The notes under the pieces are model-generated. The model did no database searches, had not been told where the DNA came from, and worked only from the letters and a program-made list of their open reading frames with translations. Source: UBA2922 sp035352555 (GTDB lineage Bacteria > Bacillota > Clostridia > Oscillospirales > Oscillospiraceae). From it: DNA of 47,670 nucleotides. The stretch spans positions 1-47,670 of the forward strand of contig DAOPXW010000003.1 of NCBI GenBank assembly GCA_035352555.1, written 5' to 3'. This document shows, piece by piece, positions 33,364 through 40,885 of the stretch. A program made the translations under genes and the position numbers. Position 1 is the first letter of the stretch. The number at the start of each line of letters is the position of its first letter.

Positions 33364-34317
33364 ATGAAAAAAGGTTACGCGGATTACGAATATACCACAG
33401 CCAGACGCGGCGGCCGCCGCCGGAAACGGCGCGCCCGCCGGTTCCTGGTGCTGCTGCTTTTGATCGCGGCCGCCCTCACGGCCTACAGGGCCACCGACGG
33501 CTTTTCCAGGGTGCATCTGCCGTCCGAGGCGGCAAAAACAAACATCCAGACCAATTTTACCGTGGATCTCGGGGCGCTGGCCGCCCAATGCGACGCGGCG
33601 GGCGGCGATTATTCCCTCTCGTCGGACGACGAAGCGGCGCTGGAAAAGGTGGCGCAGAAAAACCCGGAATACAAGGAGAAGATTAACTTTTTCATCAAGC
33701 ACGCTTCGGCCTACAGCCAGACGGCGGTAAACACGCTGCTGCTGGCGCCGGAGAAGGCCGATTTTGTGCTGCTGTGCCCCTTTGCGCAGGAGACGGCCTC
33801 CGGCAGCTGGGACGTGACGGTGAAAAAGGGAGAGATCCCCTTTTTCATCCAGTATGACAGCCGCTGGGCCTTCCACCCCTATGGCAGCTCCGTGATGGGC
33901 AACACTGCCTGCGGCCCCACCTGCCTGGCCATGGCCGCCGCCGGACTGACCGGCAGCAGCCGGTATACGCCGGACTATGTATCCGACTATGCCGAACAGA
34001 ACGGCTATTATGTGGAGGGCACCGGCACGTCCTGGGAGCTGTTCACGTCGGGCGCGGCGGGTCTGGGCGTGACGGACCGGCAGGCATCCACGGACAAAAG
34101 CGACATGGAGCGCTGCCTGAAGGACGGCGGCGTGCTCATCGCCTCCATGGCGCCGGGCGACTTTACCATGGCCGGCCATTTCATTGTCATCTACGGATAT
34201 GGAATAGGCGAATTCAGGGTTTACGACCCCAGCAGCGTGGCCCGCAGCGGCGAGACCTGGAGCTATGCCAGACTGGAGCCCCAGATTGCCCAGCTCTGGT
34301 GCCTCACAGCCGATTGA
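33364..34317 (+). CDS. Membrane-anchored C39-like cysteine peptidase
   Basis: 317 residues. A very basic N-terminus (RRGGRRRKRRARR) precedes one membrane helix (about 27-41), so the body should lie outside. The papain-like C39 domain starts with IPFFIQYDSRW (about 158-168), with catalytic Cys183 in GNTACGPTCLAM, His272 in GHFIVIYGYG and Asp288 in VYDP. Such proteins cleave peptides or cell-wall bridges; the ABC transporter of bacteriocin systems is not present, so it is a free-standing peptidase. Tight control is suggested by the palindromic promoter. The ATG at 33364 follows GGAGG by ten bases. Confidence 0.8.
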   Translation: MKKGYADYEYTTARRGGRRRKRRARRFLVLLLLIAAALTAYRATDGFSRVHLPSEAAKTNIQTNFTVDLGALAAQCDAAGGDYSLSSDDEAALEKVAQKNPEYKEKINFFIKHASAYSQTAVNTLLLAPEKADFVLLCPFAQETASGSWDVTVKKGEIPFFIQYDSRWAFHPYGSSVMGNTACGPTCLAMAAAGLTGSSRYTPDYVSDYAEQNGYYVEGTGTSWELFTSGAAGLGVTDRQASTDKSDMERCLKDGGVLIASMAPGDFTMAGHFIVIYGYGIGEFRVYDPSSVARSGETWSYARLEPQIAQLWCLTAD

Positions 34318-34321
34318 ATTT

Positions 34322-34357
34322 CCCCTCCGCCCGGTTCCGGGCGGAGGGCCTTTGTTT
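34322..34357 (+). terminator. Terminator of the C39 peptidase gene
   Basis: Stem CCCTCCGCCC/GGGCGGAGGG within 34323-34348 followed by CCTTTGTTT. Confidence 0.7.
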
Positions 34358-34383
34358 ACAGCCGCGCGAAAAAGTAGTATAAT
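34355..34383 (+). promoter_or_regulatory. Promoter giving a probable leaderless mRNA
   Basis: TTTACA (34355-34360), 17 bases, TATAAT (34378-34383). Only six bases separate TATAAT from the ATG at 34390, so transcription should begin at or next to the start codon. No ribosome-binding site exists upstream. Confidence 0.7.
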
Positions 34384-34389
34384 TAATTC

Positions 34390-35508
34390 ATGGAAGAAAA
34401 ACTTGACCGAAAAACAGCCTTTCGGGAACTCTCGCCCGTACGGCTCATACTGTGCGCCCTGTGCCTGATGGCCATTGCCGCCGCCTATCTCCTGCGGGAC
34501 GGCGAGACCGGGATGCGCTGGGTGTACTATCACATCTCCCGGCCCTACCATACCTTTATGGCGCGGCTGTGCGCCCATGTGCCCTTTTCCGTGGCGGAGC
34601 TGTTCTATGCGCTTGCGGTCGCGGCAATATTGGTTTACATAATTTCACAGATAGTGCGCATAATCCGCAAACCAGAGAAGGGTAGAAGAGTTTACATAAC
34701 TATTTTAACGCTGATCGTGGTCTGCCTGCTGTTCTGGGCCGCGTATTCCTATCTCTGGACGCCCTACTATTATGCGCCCTCCTTTGCCCAGCAGGCCGAC
34801 ATCGACGACGGGGCGGTCTCAACCCCGGAGCTGGAGGCCGTGACGCGGTATTTCGCCGGGAAAGCCAACCAGTACGCGGGCAAAGTGTCCCGGGATGAAA
34901 ACGGCGTCTATGCCGCCGACCGGCAGGACATTCTGAATCGGGCGGCGGCGGTCTACGCCGCAGCGGCGGGGAAGTGGCCGTTCCTGGCCGGGGACGCGCT
35001 GCGGCCCAAGGGTATCCTGTGCTCCAAGGTCATGAGCCTCACGGACTTTACGGGCTTTTTCTTCCCCCTCACCGGGGAGGCGAACCTGAACATGGATTCG
35101 CCCGCGGTGATGCTGCCCGCCACGGAGGAGCATGAGCTCAGCCACCAGCGGGGCATCGGCAGGGAGCAGGAGTGCAACTTTATCGCGGTGGCCGCCTGCA
35201 TGGACAGCGGCGACGCGGATTTTGAATATTCCGGCGCGCTGACGGCCTATATCTATCTGGGCAACGCCCTGCGTTCCGCGGACGAGGCCGCGTGGCAGAA
35301 AATCTATGCTTCGCTGTCCGACACGGTGCTCTCCGACCTCAAGCAAAACAACGGCTACTGGGCGGCCTATGAGAACACCTTTGTCTATAAGGTCTCCAAT
35401 TCGGCCTACGAATCCTTTCTGCAGGGCAACGGACAGACGCTGGGACTGAAAAGCTACGGCGCCTGCGTGAACCTGCTGACGCATTACTACTACGCTATAG
35501 CAAAATAA
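34390..35508 (+). CDS. DUF3810 family membrane protein with HExxH metallopeptidase motif
   Basis: 372 residues. Three N-terminal membrane helices (about 18-35, 68-90 and 102-120) are followed by an extracytoplasmic domain. HELSH (248-252) in EEHELSHQRGIGREQECNF is a zinc-protease HExxH with a possible third ligand Glu261. DUF3810 proteins have this pattern but no proven substrate. The gene has a near-consensus promoter six bases from the ATG and no ribosome-binding site, pointing to a leaderless transcript. A GAAA-tetraloop terminator follows. Confidence 0.8.
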   Translation: MEEKLDRKTAFRELSPVRLILCALCLMAIAAAYLLRDGETGMRWVYYHISRPYHTFMARLCAHVPFSVAELFYALAVAAILVYIISQIVRIIRKPEKGRRVYITILTLIVVCLLFWAAYSYLWTPYYYAPSFAQQADIDDGAVSTPELEAVTRYFAGKANQYAGKVSRDENGVYAADRQDILNRAAAVYAAAAGKWPFLAGDALRPKGILCSKVMSLTDFTGFFFPLTGEANLNMDSPAVMLPATEEHELSHQRGIGREQECNFIAVAACMDSGDADFEYSGALTAYIYLGNALRSADEAAWQKIYASLSDTVLSDLKQNNGYWAAYENTFVYKVSNSAYESFLQGNGQTLGLKSYGACVNLLTHYYYAIAK

Positions 35509-35544
35509 TAACGCCGCCGGTCGAAAGACCGGCGGCGTTATTAT
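35507..35544. terminator. Bidirectional terminator with GAAA tetraloop
   Basis: A perfect 16-bp stem (35507-35522 with 35527-35542), loop GAAA, TTATTAT side, between the DUF3810 gene and vanZ. Confidence 0.85.
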
Positions 35545-36014
35545 CAGCGGAGCCAACCCAGCTTATCCAGCCCCCGTTTGACCGGCGGGAGGGCAAACAG
35601 GCCGAAGCCCAGCGCGGCGCCGGCGAGATTCAAAATGAGATCGTCCACATCGCAGGAGCCCAGGCAGGTGAAAAGCTGCGCCAATTCGATAAGGCTCACG
35701 GCGCCCAGCACCGTGAGGACGAAAATGCCGAAATTCCGCTGCCTTTTCCACAGGCCGGGCAGAAACAGTCCCGCCGGGATAAACGCCGCCACGTTGCCCG
35801 CCAGATTGATGGCGGCGGCCCGGGGCATCCGGCCGTAGGCTTTCCAGAAAAGCCGCATGGTGCGGAAGGGGACGAGATTGAGATTGGCCCTCACCGTGTC
35901 CCAATAGGGCAGATAGGTCAGCCGGCTGGGCCGGTGGAGAAACAGCAGCCAGAACATCACAAGGCAGTACAGCCCAAAAAGCGACCATTCAATGACGCGG
36001 GTGGTCTTTCTCAT
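35544..36014 (-). CDS. VanZ-family membrane protein
   Basis: 156 residues with four membrane helices. VanZ features: NLVPFRTMRLFW after helix 1, INLAGNVAAFIPAGLFLP, and SLIELAQLF...CDVDDLILNLAGAALGF. VanZ confers low-level teicoplanin resistance in one operon, but most homologues have no known role, so no resistance claim is made. Its start overlaps the XRE-S24 gene stop by four bases, so it is translated together with that repressor. Confidence 0.85.
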   Translation of the reverse strand: MRKTTRVIEWSLFGLYCLVMFWLLFLHRPSRLTYLPYWDTVRANLNLVPFRTMRLFWKAYGRMPRAAAINLAGNVAAFIPAGLFLPGLWKRQRNFGIFVLTVLGAVSLIELAQLFTCLGSCDVDDLILNLAGAALGFGLFALPPVKRGLDKLGWLR

Positions 36015-36706
36015 AAGACTTTGCCCAGAATGCGCAGAGGCAGCGCCGGGGAGACTTGGATGTCGCCGTATTCCGGATTGTGCGAGCGGAGCACGGGGCG
36101 TCCGTCCCCGTTAAATAGCTGTTTGAGATAGGCGCTCCCGTCATAGAGGAAGACGCCGGTCTCACCGTTTTGCAGCTCCCGTTGCTGCCGGACCCATACG
36201 ATCTGGCCGTCGTGAAAGTCCGGCTCCATGCTGTCGCCCGCCACGCGCACGCCGAAATTGGCGTCTGCCGGGACCTCGGGGCCGACCTCCGCCATCTCGT
36301 AGTCCTCGCCGTCCAGAAACTGGCCGGTGCCCGCGGAGACCGCCAGCGAATACAGCGGCAGGGAGCGGAGCTTGGCTTCCCGCACCGCCGGGACGGCGTA
36401 CCGCCCGCTGAGCCGCAGCAGTTCAATATATTCCAGAGCCTTTTTTCGGCCCTCGTAATTCAGTCCCTTGAAATAGCCCTCCGGGCTGCCGCCGGAGAAC
36501 GCGCCCCGGATATCCTCGATATCCAGCGCGGCGCACAGGGCCAGAAACTGCTCCGCCCCCGGCTCCGTGACGCCGTTTTCCCATTTGGAAACGGCCTGGT
36601 TGGTCACGCCGATCCCCAGCATCCCCAGCCGGGCGGCCAGCTCCGTCTGGGACAGCGCCAGTTCCTTGCGGCGGGAAGAGAGCGCCTCGCCGATGTTCTT
36701 GTGCAT
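36011..36706 (-). CDS. XRE-family repressor with LexA-like S24 autoprotease domain
   Basis: 231 residues. An N-terminal Cro/CI helix-turn-helix (about 4-62, SQTELAARLGMLGIGVTNQAVSKWENG), a linker, and a C-terminal S24 peptidase domain. The catalytic pair is Ser159 (AGDSMEPDF) and Lys195 (SAYLKQL); Ala125-Gly126 in VSAGTG is the likely self-cleavage bond. Such repressors are inactivated by RecA-ssDNA after DNA damage. It is divergent from a Y-family polymerase gene with a palindrome over that promoter, so it probably controls it. The ATG at 36706 follows AGAGGTGATC; an extension to 36769 would cover the promoter. Confidence 0.88.
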   Translation of the reverse strand: MHKNIGEALSSRRKELALSQTELAARLGMLGIGVTNQAVSKWENGVTEPGAEQFLALCAALDIEDIRGAFSGGSPEGYFKGLNYEGRKKALEYIELLRLSGRYAVPAVREAKLRSLPLYSLAVSAGTGQFLDGEDYEMAEVGPEVPADANFGVRVAGDSMEPDFHDGQIVWVRQQRELQNGETGVFLYDGSAYLKQLFNGDGRPVLRSHNPEYGDIQVSPALPLRILGKVL

Positions 36707-36725
36707 TTGATCACCTCTGCACCAC

Positions 36726-36754
36726 AGTATATAGGCTGCCAACAAAAAATACAA
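36726..36754 (-). promoter_or_regulatory. Promoter of the S24 repressor operon
   Basis: Minus strand TTGTAT (36754-36749), 17 bases, TATACT (36731-36726), 20 bases before the repressor ATG. Confidence 0.6.
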
Positions 36755-36788
36755 CGAAATTTTATCCAAAAGAGAGAAAACTTTGCCC

Positions 36789-36836
36789 TTGAATTATCCT
36801 ATTTAGATAATATAATTATATTAATATCTAAATAGG
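36789..36836 (+). promoter_or_regulatory. Polymerase promoter with a 12-bp operator dyad
   Basis: TTGAAT (36789-36794), 16 bases, TATAAT (36811-36816). A perfect inverted repeat CCTATTTAGATA/TATCTAAATAGG (36798-36809 and 36825-36836, 15-base centre) brackets the -10 and reaches the GGAG site. No standard Firmicutes LexA box (GAACN4GTTC) is seen. Confidence 0.7.
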
Positions 36837-36846
36837 AGATAAAATC

Positions 36847-38091
36847 ATGGACAGGGTGATCCTGCATTCGGATATCAACAACTGTTTTGCCAGCATCGAG
36901 CTGCTGTATCGGCCGGAGCTGAAGGGCCGCCCGCTGGCGGTGTGCGGGGAAGAGAGCGCCCGGCACGGCATCGTACTGTCCAAGGACGAGCTGGCCAAAA
37001 AGGCCGGGGTCAAGACCGGAGAGGCCATCTGGCAGGCAAAGCGAAAATGCCCGGACTTGCAGCTGGCGGAGCCGCACTTTGACCGCTATATCAAGTATTC
37101 CCGCATCGTCCGGGAAATTTACGCCGACTATACCGACCGCTGCGAGGCCTTCGGCATCGACGAAAGCTGGCTGGACATCACCGGCTGCTACGCCTGCCGG
37201 GACGGGGCCGAGACCGCCCGCGAGCTCAACAGGCGGGTGAGGAAGGAGACGGGTCTCACGGTGAGCGTGGGGGTCTCCTGGAACAAGGTGCTGGCCAAGC
37301 TGGGGTCGGATTATAAGAAGCCGGATGCCGTGACGGTGATCGACAGGGCGCATTTTAAGGATGTGGTGTGGCCGCTGCCCGCCGCCGATCTGCTGATGGT
37401 GGGACACAGCACGTCGGCGGGGCTGGCGCGCATGGGCATCTACACCATCGGCGACATCGCCCGGGCCGACCCGGATATCCTGCGGCAGCGCTTCGGCAAG
37501 GGGGGCGTGATGCTGCACGCCTTTGCCAACGGGCGGGACACCTCCCCCGTCCGGCGGACGGACGACGTGCCGGAGGCCAAATCCATCGGCAACAGCACCA
37601 CCGCCGCCCGGGACATCACCGACGAGCGGGAGGCGCGGCTGGTGCTGCTGACCCTGTCGGAGAGCGTGGGAGCCCGGCTGCGGGAGAGCGGAGTCAAGTG
37701 CCGCACCGTGGAGGTCTCCATCCGCTCTGCAGAAAACCTGGACTGGCGCAGCCACCGGATGCGTCTGCGCTGTGCCACCGACCTCAACGACGAGATCCTG
37801 GACTGCGCCATGGCGCTGTTCCGGGAGTGCCGGGGGGAGGGAGAAGTGCTGCGCAGCGCAGGCGTCCGGGCGCTGGAGCTGGTGCGCGCCGACGCGCCGG
37901 AGCAGCTGGATCTGATGTGCGATTACGGCACCCGGGAGAAGCTGCGGCGGCTGGACTGCGCCATGGACGGCATTCGCGGCAAGTATGGGTTCGAGAGTAT
38001 CCGCCGCGCGGCGGTGGTCTGCGACCGGCAGCTGGGCGCGCTGAACGCCAAGGACGAGCACACGGTGCATCTCACGGGCTTCGTGGGATAG
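36847..38091 (+). CDS. dinB: Y-family translesion DNA polymerase (Pol IV / UmuC-like)
   Basis: 414 residues. Error-prone polymerase that copies past DNA lesions. Palm motifs are HSDINNCFASIE (first acidic residue) and FGIDESWLDIT (the D-E pair near 104-105); the thumb-type GVSWNKVLAKLGSDYKKPD and the little-finger start IGNSTTAARDI are typical. Relatives include DinB and the YqjW/UvrX type of Bacillus; the latter are LexA- or repressor-controlled, matching the divergent S24 repressor here. GGAG stands before the ATG at 36847. Confidence 0.88.
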   Translation: MDRVILHSDINNCFASIELLYRPELKGRPLAVCGEESARHGIVLSKDELAKKAGVKTGEAIWQAKRKCPDLQLAEPHFDRYIKYSRIVREIYADYTDRCEAFGIDESWLDITGCYACRDGAETARELNRRVRKETGLTVSVGVSWNKVLAKLGSDYKKPDAVTVIDRAHFKDVVWPLPAADLLMVGHSTSAGLARMGIYTIGDIARADPDILRQRFGKGGVMLHAFANGRDTSPVRRTDDVPEAKSIGNSTTAARDITDEREARLVLLTLSESVGARLRESGVKCRTVEVSIRSAENLDWRSHRMRLRCATDLNDEILDCAMALFRECRGEGEVLRSAGVRALELVRADAPEQLDLMCDYGTREKLRRLDCAMDGIRGKYGFESIRRAAVVCDRQLGALNAKDEHTVHLTGFVG

Positions 38092-38181
38092 AGAAGAAAC
38101 CGGGTGAATGCAGCCGGCGGAAAATAGTCGGACAAATACACATTTCCGTACCTGATTTCGACGTGTAGCGATTTACCGCGC

Positions 38182-38225
38182 AGCGCCCACTTGCATTGCG
38201 GCAAGTGGGCGCTATATTTTCTGTT
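38182..38225 (+). terminator. Terminator of the polymerase gene
   Basis: A perfect 12-bp stem AGCGCCCACTTG/CAAGTGGGCGCT (38182-38193 with 38202-38213) followed by ATATTTTCTGTTTT. The 90 bases before it, after the stop codon, show nothing recognisable. Confidence 0.7.
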
Positions 38226-38269
38226 TTGCGGATTCCCGCCGATTTCCGGCCCCTCTTTTGGCGCCGGTT

Positions 38270-39601
38270 TTACTTCAGCCCCGCGCCCAGATTGTGCAGC
38301 TCCATGCTGCAGCCGATCTGGAAGAAGGCGCAGGCACCCTGATACAGCAGCTTTTGCAGGGTGTCCTGATCCGGCTCGAAACTGCCGATGAGGATGTAAA
38401 GCTCCTTGTACTGCTGGTTGATGAATTCCTGCAGTTCGTCCAGCTCAAAGTCAACGGCCCCGGCCACGGTATCGAAGATGTTGCCGGTGAAAAGCTCTCT
38501 GAATACCGCGTCCGGGTTGAAGCCCTCGCGGTCGATATGATAGCTCAGGGCGTAATAGAGGCCGGAGAGCAGGGAAATGGTGGAGACGTTGTAGTAGAGA
38601 TCCCGGTCGTCGCCGCCGTAATGGGCCACGAACTGAGGGTTGGAGAGCCAGTAGGCTACAAAGCGCTGGCCGGTCTCCCACAGGGGCTTGGCATAGAGAA
38701 TCTCATTGGCGGAGGAGAGCCACCCGCGCTCCGCGGCGGCCTGCCCGAAGGTGTGGAGAGCGTTGGTGAGGAATTCGCCCAGCACCTCACCCTCCGGCGC
38801 CGTCTCCGCGTCGCATTCGGCGGCGAAAATGCCGCAGCAGGCCCGCAGCTCCTCCGGAAGACGGCGCATCGCCTCGCTCTTGATGGCGGGCGGCACTTCA
38901 CCATAGAAGGCCTCGGCGATGGAGCCCGCGATGGCGGCGATGGTATCGGAATCCCCGCCGATGGACACGGCAGAGCGGATGGCGTCTTCAAAGTCCGAGG
39001 ACTCCAGAAAAGCCTCGATGGCCTGGGGCACGCTGCCCTGACAGGTCTCGTCGAAGCGATATCCGGCACGGATGCCGTCCAGCGTGAAGTCCAGCTTATA
39101 GTATTTTTCCTCGATATAGGCGCGGATGTCCTCTTTGCTCCTGCGGACGCGGCCCAGATAGATGGCGGCGGCCACGGCCTGCGCGCCTTTAATACCCTCA
39201 GGGTGATTATGGGTCGGTTCCGCCGATGCACGGGCCAGCATTTCGGCCTCCTCCACGCTGCCGGCGGCCCAGGCTACGGGGGATACGCGCATGGCGCTGC
39301 CGTTGCCGAAGCTGTGATAGGGGCCCATGGCGCCGTCAGCCAGCCAAAGGGCAAAGCGTCCGCCGTAGCCCCGGCCCGGATAGGCCCGGCCCAGGGCGCG
39401 CATCTGCACGGCGACCTCGTCTCGGAAGGCGGAAAGGCTCTTTCCCTCCCGATAGGCGTGCAGGGCGTTGGCCACCGCCACGGTCATCACCGTGTCGTCC
39501 GTAAAGCCGCATCCCGCGCCGAACAGCGGGAAGTCCTTGGTTTTGATGTTGTGAAACTCGTACACCGAGCCCACAATGTCGCCTACGATGGCACCGAACA
39601 T
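38270..39601 (-). CDS. ADP-ribosylglycohydrolase with an additional C-terminal domain
   Basis: 443 residues. Residues 1-255 form a DraG/ARH-type ADP-ribosylglycohydrolase, which removes ADP-ribose from proteins or nucleic acids using two Mg2+ ions. Metal ligands are in FTDDT (34-37) and GGDSDT (215-220), with GNGSAMRVSP near 99-108. Residues 260-443 are an extra domain, largely helical and acidic, that I do not recognise; the family is usually about 260-350 residues. No partner ADP-ribosyltransferase is seen in the neighbourhood. The promoter TTGCTC-17-TACAAT (39659-39631) has a GCTCAG/CTGAGC dyad in its spacer. GAGGGGGCC precedes the ATG. Confidence 0.8.
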   Translation of the reverse strand: MFGAIVGDIVGSVYEFHNIKTKDFPLFGAGCGFTDDTVMTVAVANALHAYREGKSLSAFRDEVAVQMRALGRAYPGRGYGGRFALWLADGAMGPYHSFGNGSAMRVSPVAWAAGSVEEAEMLARASAEPTHNHPEGIKGAQAVAAAIYLGRVRRSKEDIRAYIEEKYYKLDFTLDGIRAGYRFDETCQGSVPQAIEAFLESSDFEDAIRSAVSIGGDSDTIAAIAGSIAEAFYGEVPPAIKSEAMRRLPEELRACCGIFAAECDAETAPEGEVLGEFLTNALHTFGQAAAERGWLSSANEILYAKPLWETGQRFVAYWLSNPQFVAHYGGDDRDLYYNVSTISLLSGLYYALSYHIDREGFNPDAVFRELFTGNIFDTVAGAVDFELDELQEFINQQYKELYILIGSFEPDQDTLQKLLYQGACAFFQIGCSMELHNLGAGLK

Positions 39602-39630
39602 GGCAAGGCCCCCTCAAGTGATTTTTTCCC

Positions 39631-39659
39631 ATTGTACCACTTGCTCAGCGCCTGAGCAA
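39631..39659 (-). promoter_or_regulatory. Promoter of the ADP-ribosylglycohydrolase gene
   Basis: Minus strand TTGCTC (39659-39654), 17 bases, TACAAT (39636-39631). The dyad GCTCAG-CGC-CTGAGC (39643-39657) fills the spacer. Confidence 0.55.
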
Positions 39660-39691
39660 ATAATTTGGGCGGGGGGAGGCAGACATTTTCT

Positions 39692-40873
39692 TCAACGCAG
39701 CTTTTCCGCAAAAATGTCCAGATGCGCCCGCAGGTCGGCGGAGCCGCGGTAACGCACCCACAGCACCGTTTTATCCCGGCGCAGCAGCAAACTCTGCCCT
39801 CCGTCGTCGGACACGCCGTACAGCGCGGTATCAAATCCGGGCGCGTCAAGCGGGGAGAGGAAGCCGTTCGCCAGCGTTTCCGTCCAGACCACGGCCAACT
39901 TCTCCGACAAGAAGCGGAAATATTGCGCGCTGTACCAGGTGTAGTATGTAAACGGAGCGTCCGCCGCAAAGCCGGGTCCCGTACTCAGCCCCTGCAGCAG
40001 ATGGAACTGCTTTGGCGCGGGGAACGTTGAATTTTCCGCGACCCGGTTTTCCCAGGAAAATCCGGAGTCGCTGTGCGGCGGGACGGCGGCACGAGCGGCA
40101 TCGATGGCCGCCGCCTCGTCCGGCGCGATGTCCGCCAGCGCGGGGAAGGGCAGGGCGGACAACTCCGCCGTGCATTCCTGGAAATTCAATTGACCGTTGT
40201 TGCGGTAATGCACAATGATAAGCCCCAGGCACAGCAGCGCGGCACACACCGCGAAAGCCCTGCGCAGCACCGCGGCGCGTGGGGCGCGGAAATTGTGCTC
40301 CGCAGCCTCACCGTTCTTCACCCGCCGATTGACGCGCACGTAAGAGAGATAGGAGTCCACACCCACGGCCAGCGCCAGCAGCACGGTGCCCCCCAGACAG
40401 ATCAGCGGCAGGAGCCCGGAGTAAACAAAATACCGCAGCAGCCCCTGTGTGCGGATGGGGATATATTGAATCCATACGGCGTTGAAAAGGAGAGTCAGTA
40501 TAAATAACCGGACGTACTGAGAATTAATCAGCATTTTCCGCAGACTATGCAGATACACCGCGTCGTCGGACTGGAGCTCCGCCGCATCCTCGTCCGCGGT
40601 GCGAAAAACGTAGGCGTCGCCCCAGGGACACACATAGTTCCAGCCGGCATCGGTACACATCGCCAGATATTCCGTCTCCGCCTCGGTCTGATAGCCCAGC
40701 GCCTGCCAGTCCAGCCGGTAACGGACAGACTTGGGGCCGGTCCTGCGGAAATTGCCGGAATGAAATGTTATGTTAACTAATTCCCAGCCGTCTTTGGCCT
40801 GCTCGGCGAGCCAGGTCTCCACGGCATCGGTCTCCCAGGCGTAGTAGGGGATGAGTTTTGTGCATGTGTGCAT
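39692..40873 (-). CDS. DUF2812 membrane protein, copy 2
   Basis: 393 residues. The N-terminal 105 residues are the DUF2812 domain (YYAWETDAVETWLAEQAKDGWELVNITFHSGNFRRTGPKSVRYRLD), expected in the cytoplasm. Three or so membrane helices follow (about 117-135, 145-172 and 205-222), then an outer domain of about 165 residues ending in LRAHLDIFAEKLR. It lies 12 bases after a paralogue of identical length and shares its ending, so the two arose by tandem duplication. DUF2812 proteins commonly accompany PadR repressors; their function is unknown. Confidence 0.8.
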   Translation of the reverse strand: MHTCTKLIPYYAWETDAVETWLAEQAKDGWELVNITFHSGNFRRTGPKSVRYRLDWQALGYQTEAETEYLAMCTDAGWNYVCPWGDAYVFRTADEDAAELQSDDAVYLHSLRKMLINSQYVRLFILTLLFNAVWIQYIPIRTQGLLRYFVYSGLLPLICLGGTVLLALAVGVDSYLSYVRVNRRVKNGEAAEHNFRAPRAAVLRRAFAVCAALLCLGLIIVHYRNNGQLNFQECTAELSALPFPALADIAPDEAAAIDAARAAVPPHSDSGFSWENRVAENSTFPAPKQFHLLQGLSTGPGFAADAPFTYYTWYSAQYFRFLSEKLAVVWTETLANGFLSPLDAPGFDTALYGVSDDGGQSLLLRRDKTVLWVRYRGSADLRAHLDIFAEKLR

Positions 40874-40885
40874 TTCCCGGCCCCC

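Noticed and set aside
31501..36014. A vancomycin/teicoplanin resistance cluster (because of VanZ)
   Set aside because: No vanH, vanA/B, vanX or vanRS homologue is present; VanZ-family proteins are widespread without resistance.
36707..36846. A canonical Firmicutes LexA box between the repressor and polymerase genes
   Set aside because: No GAACN4GTTC-type sequence occurs in the intergenic region; only the AT-rich 12-bp dyad is present.
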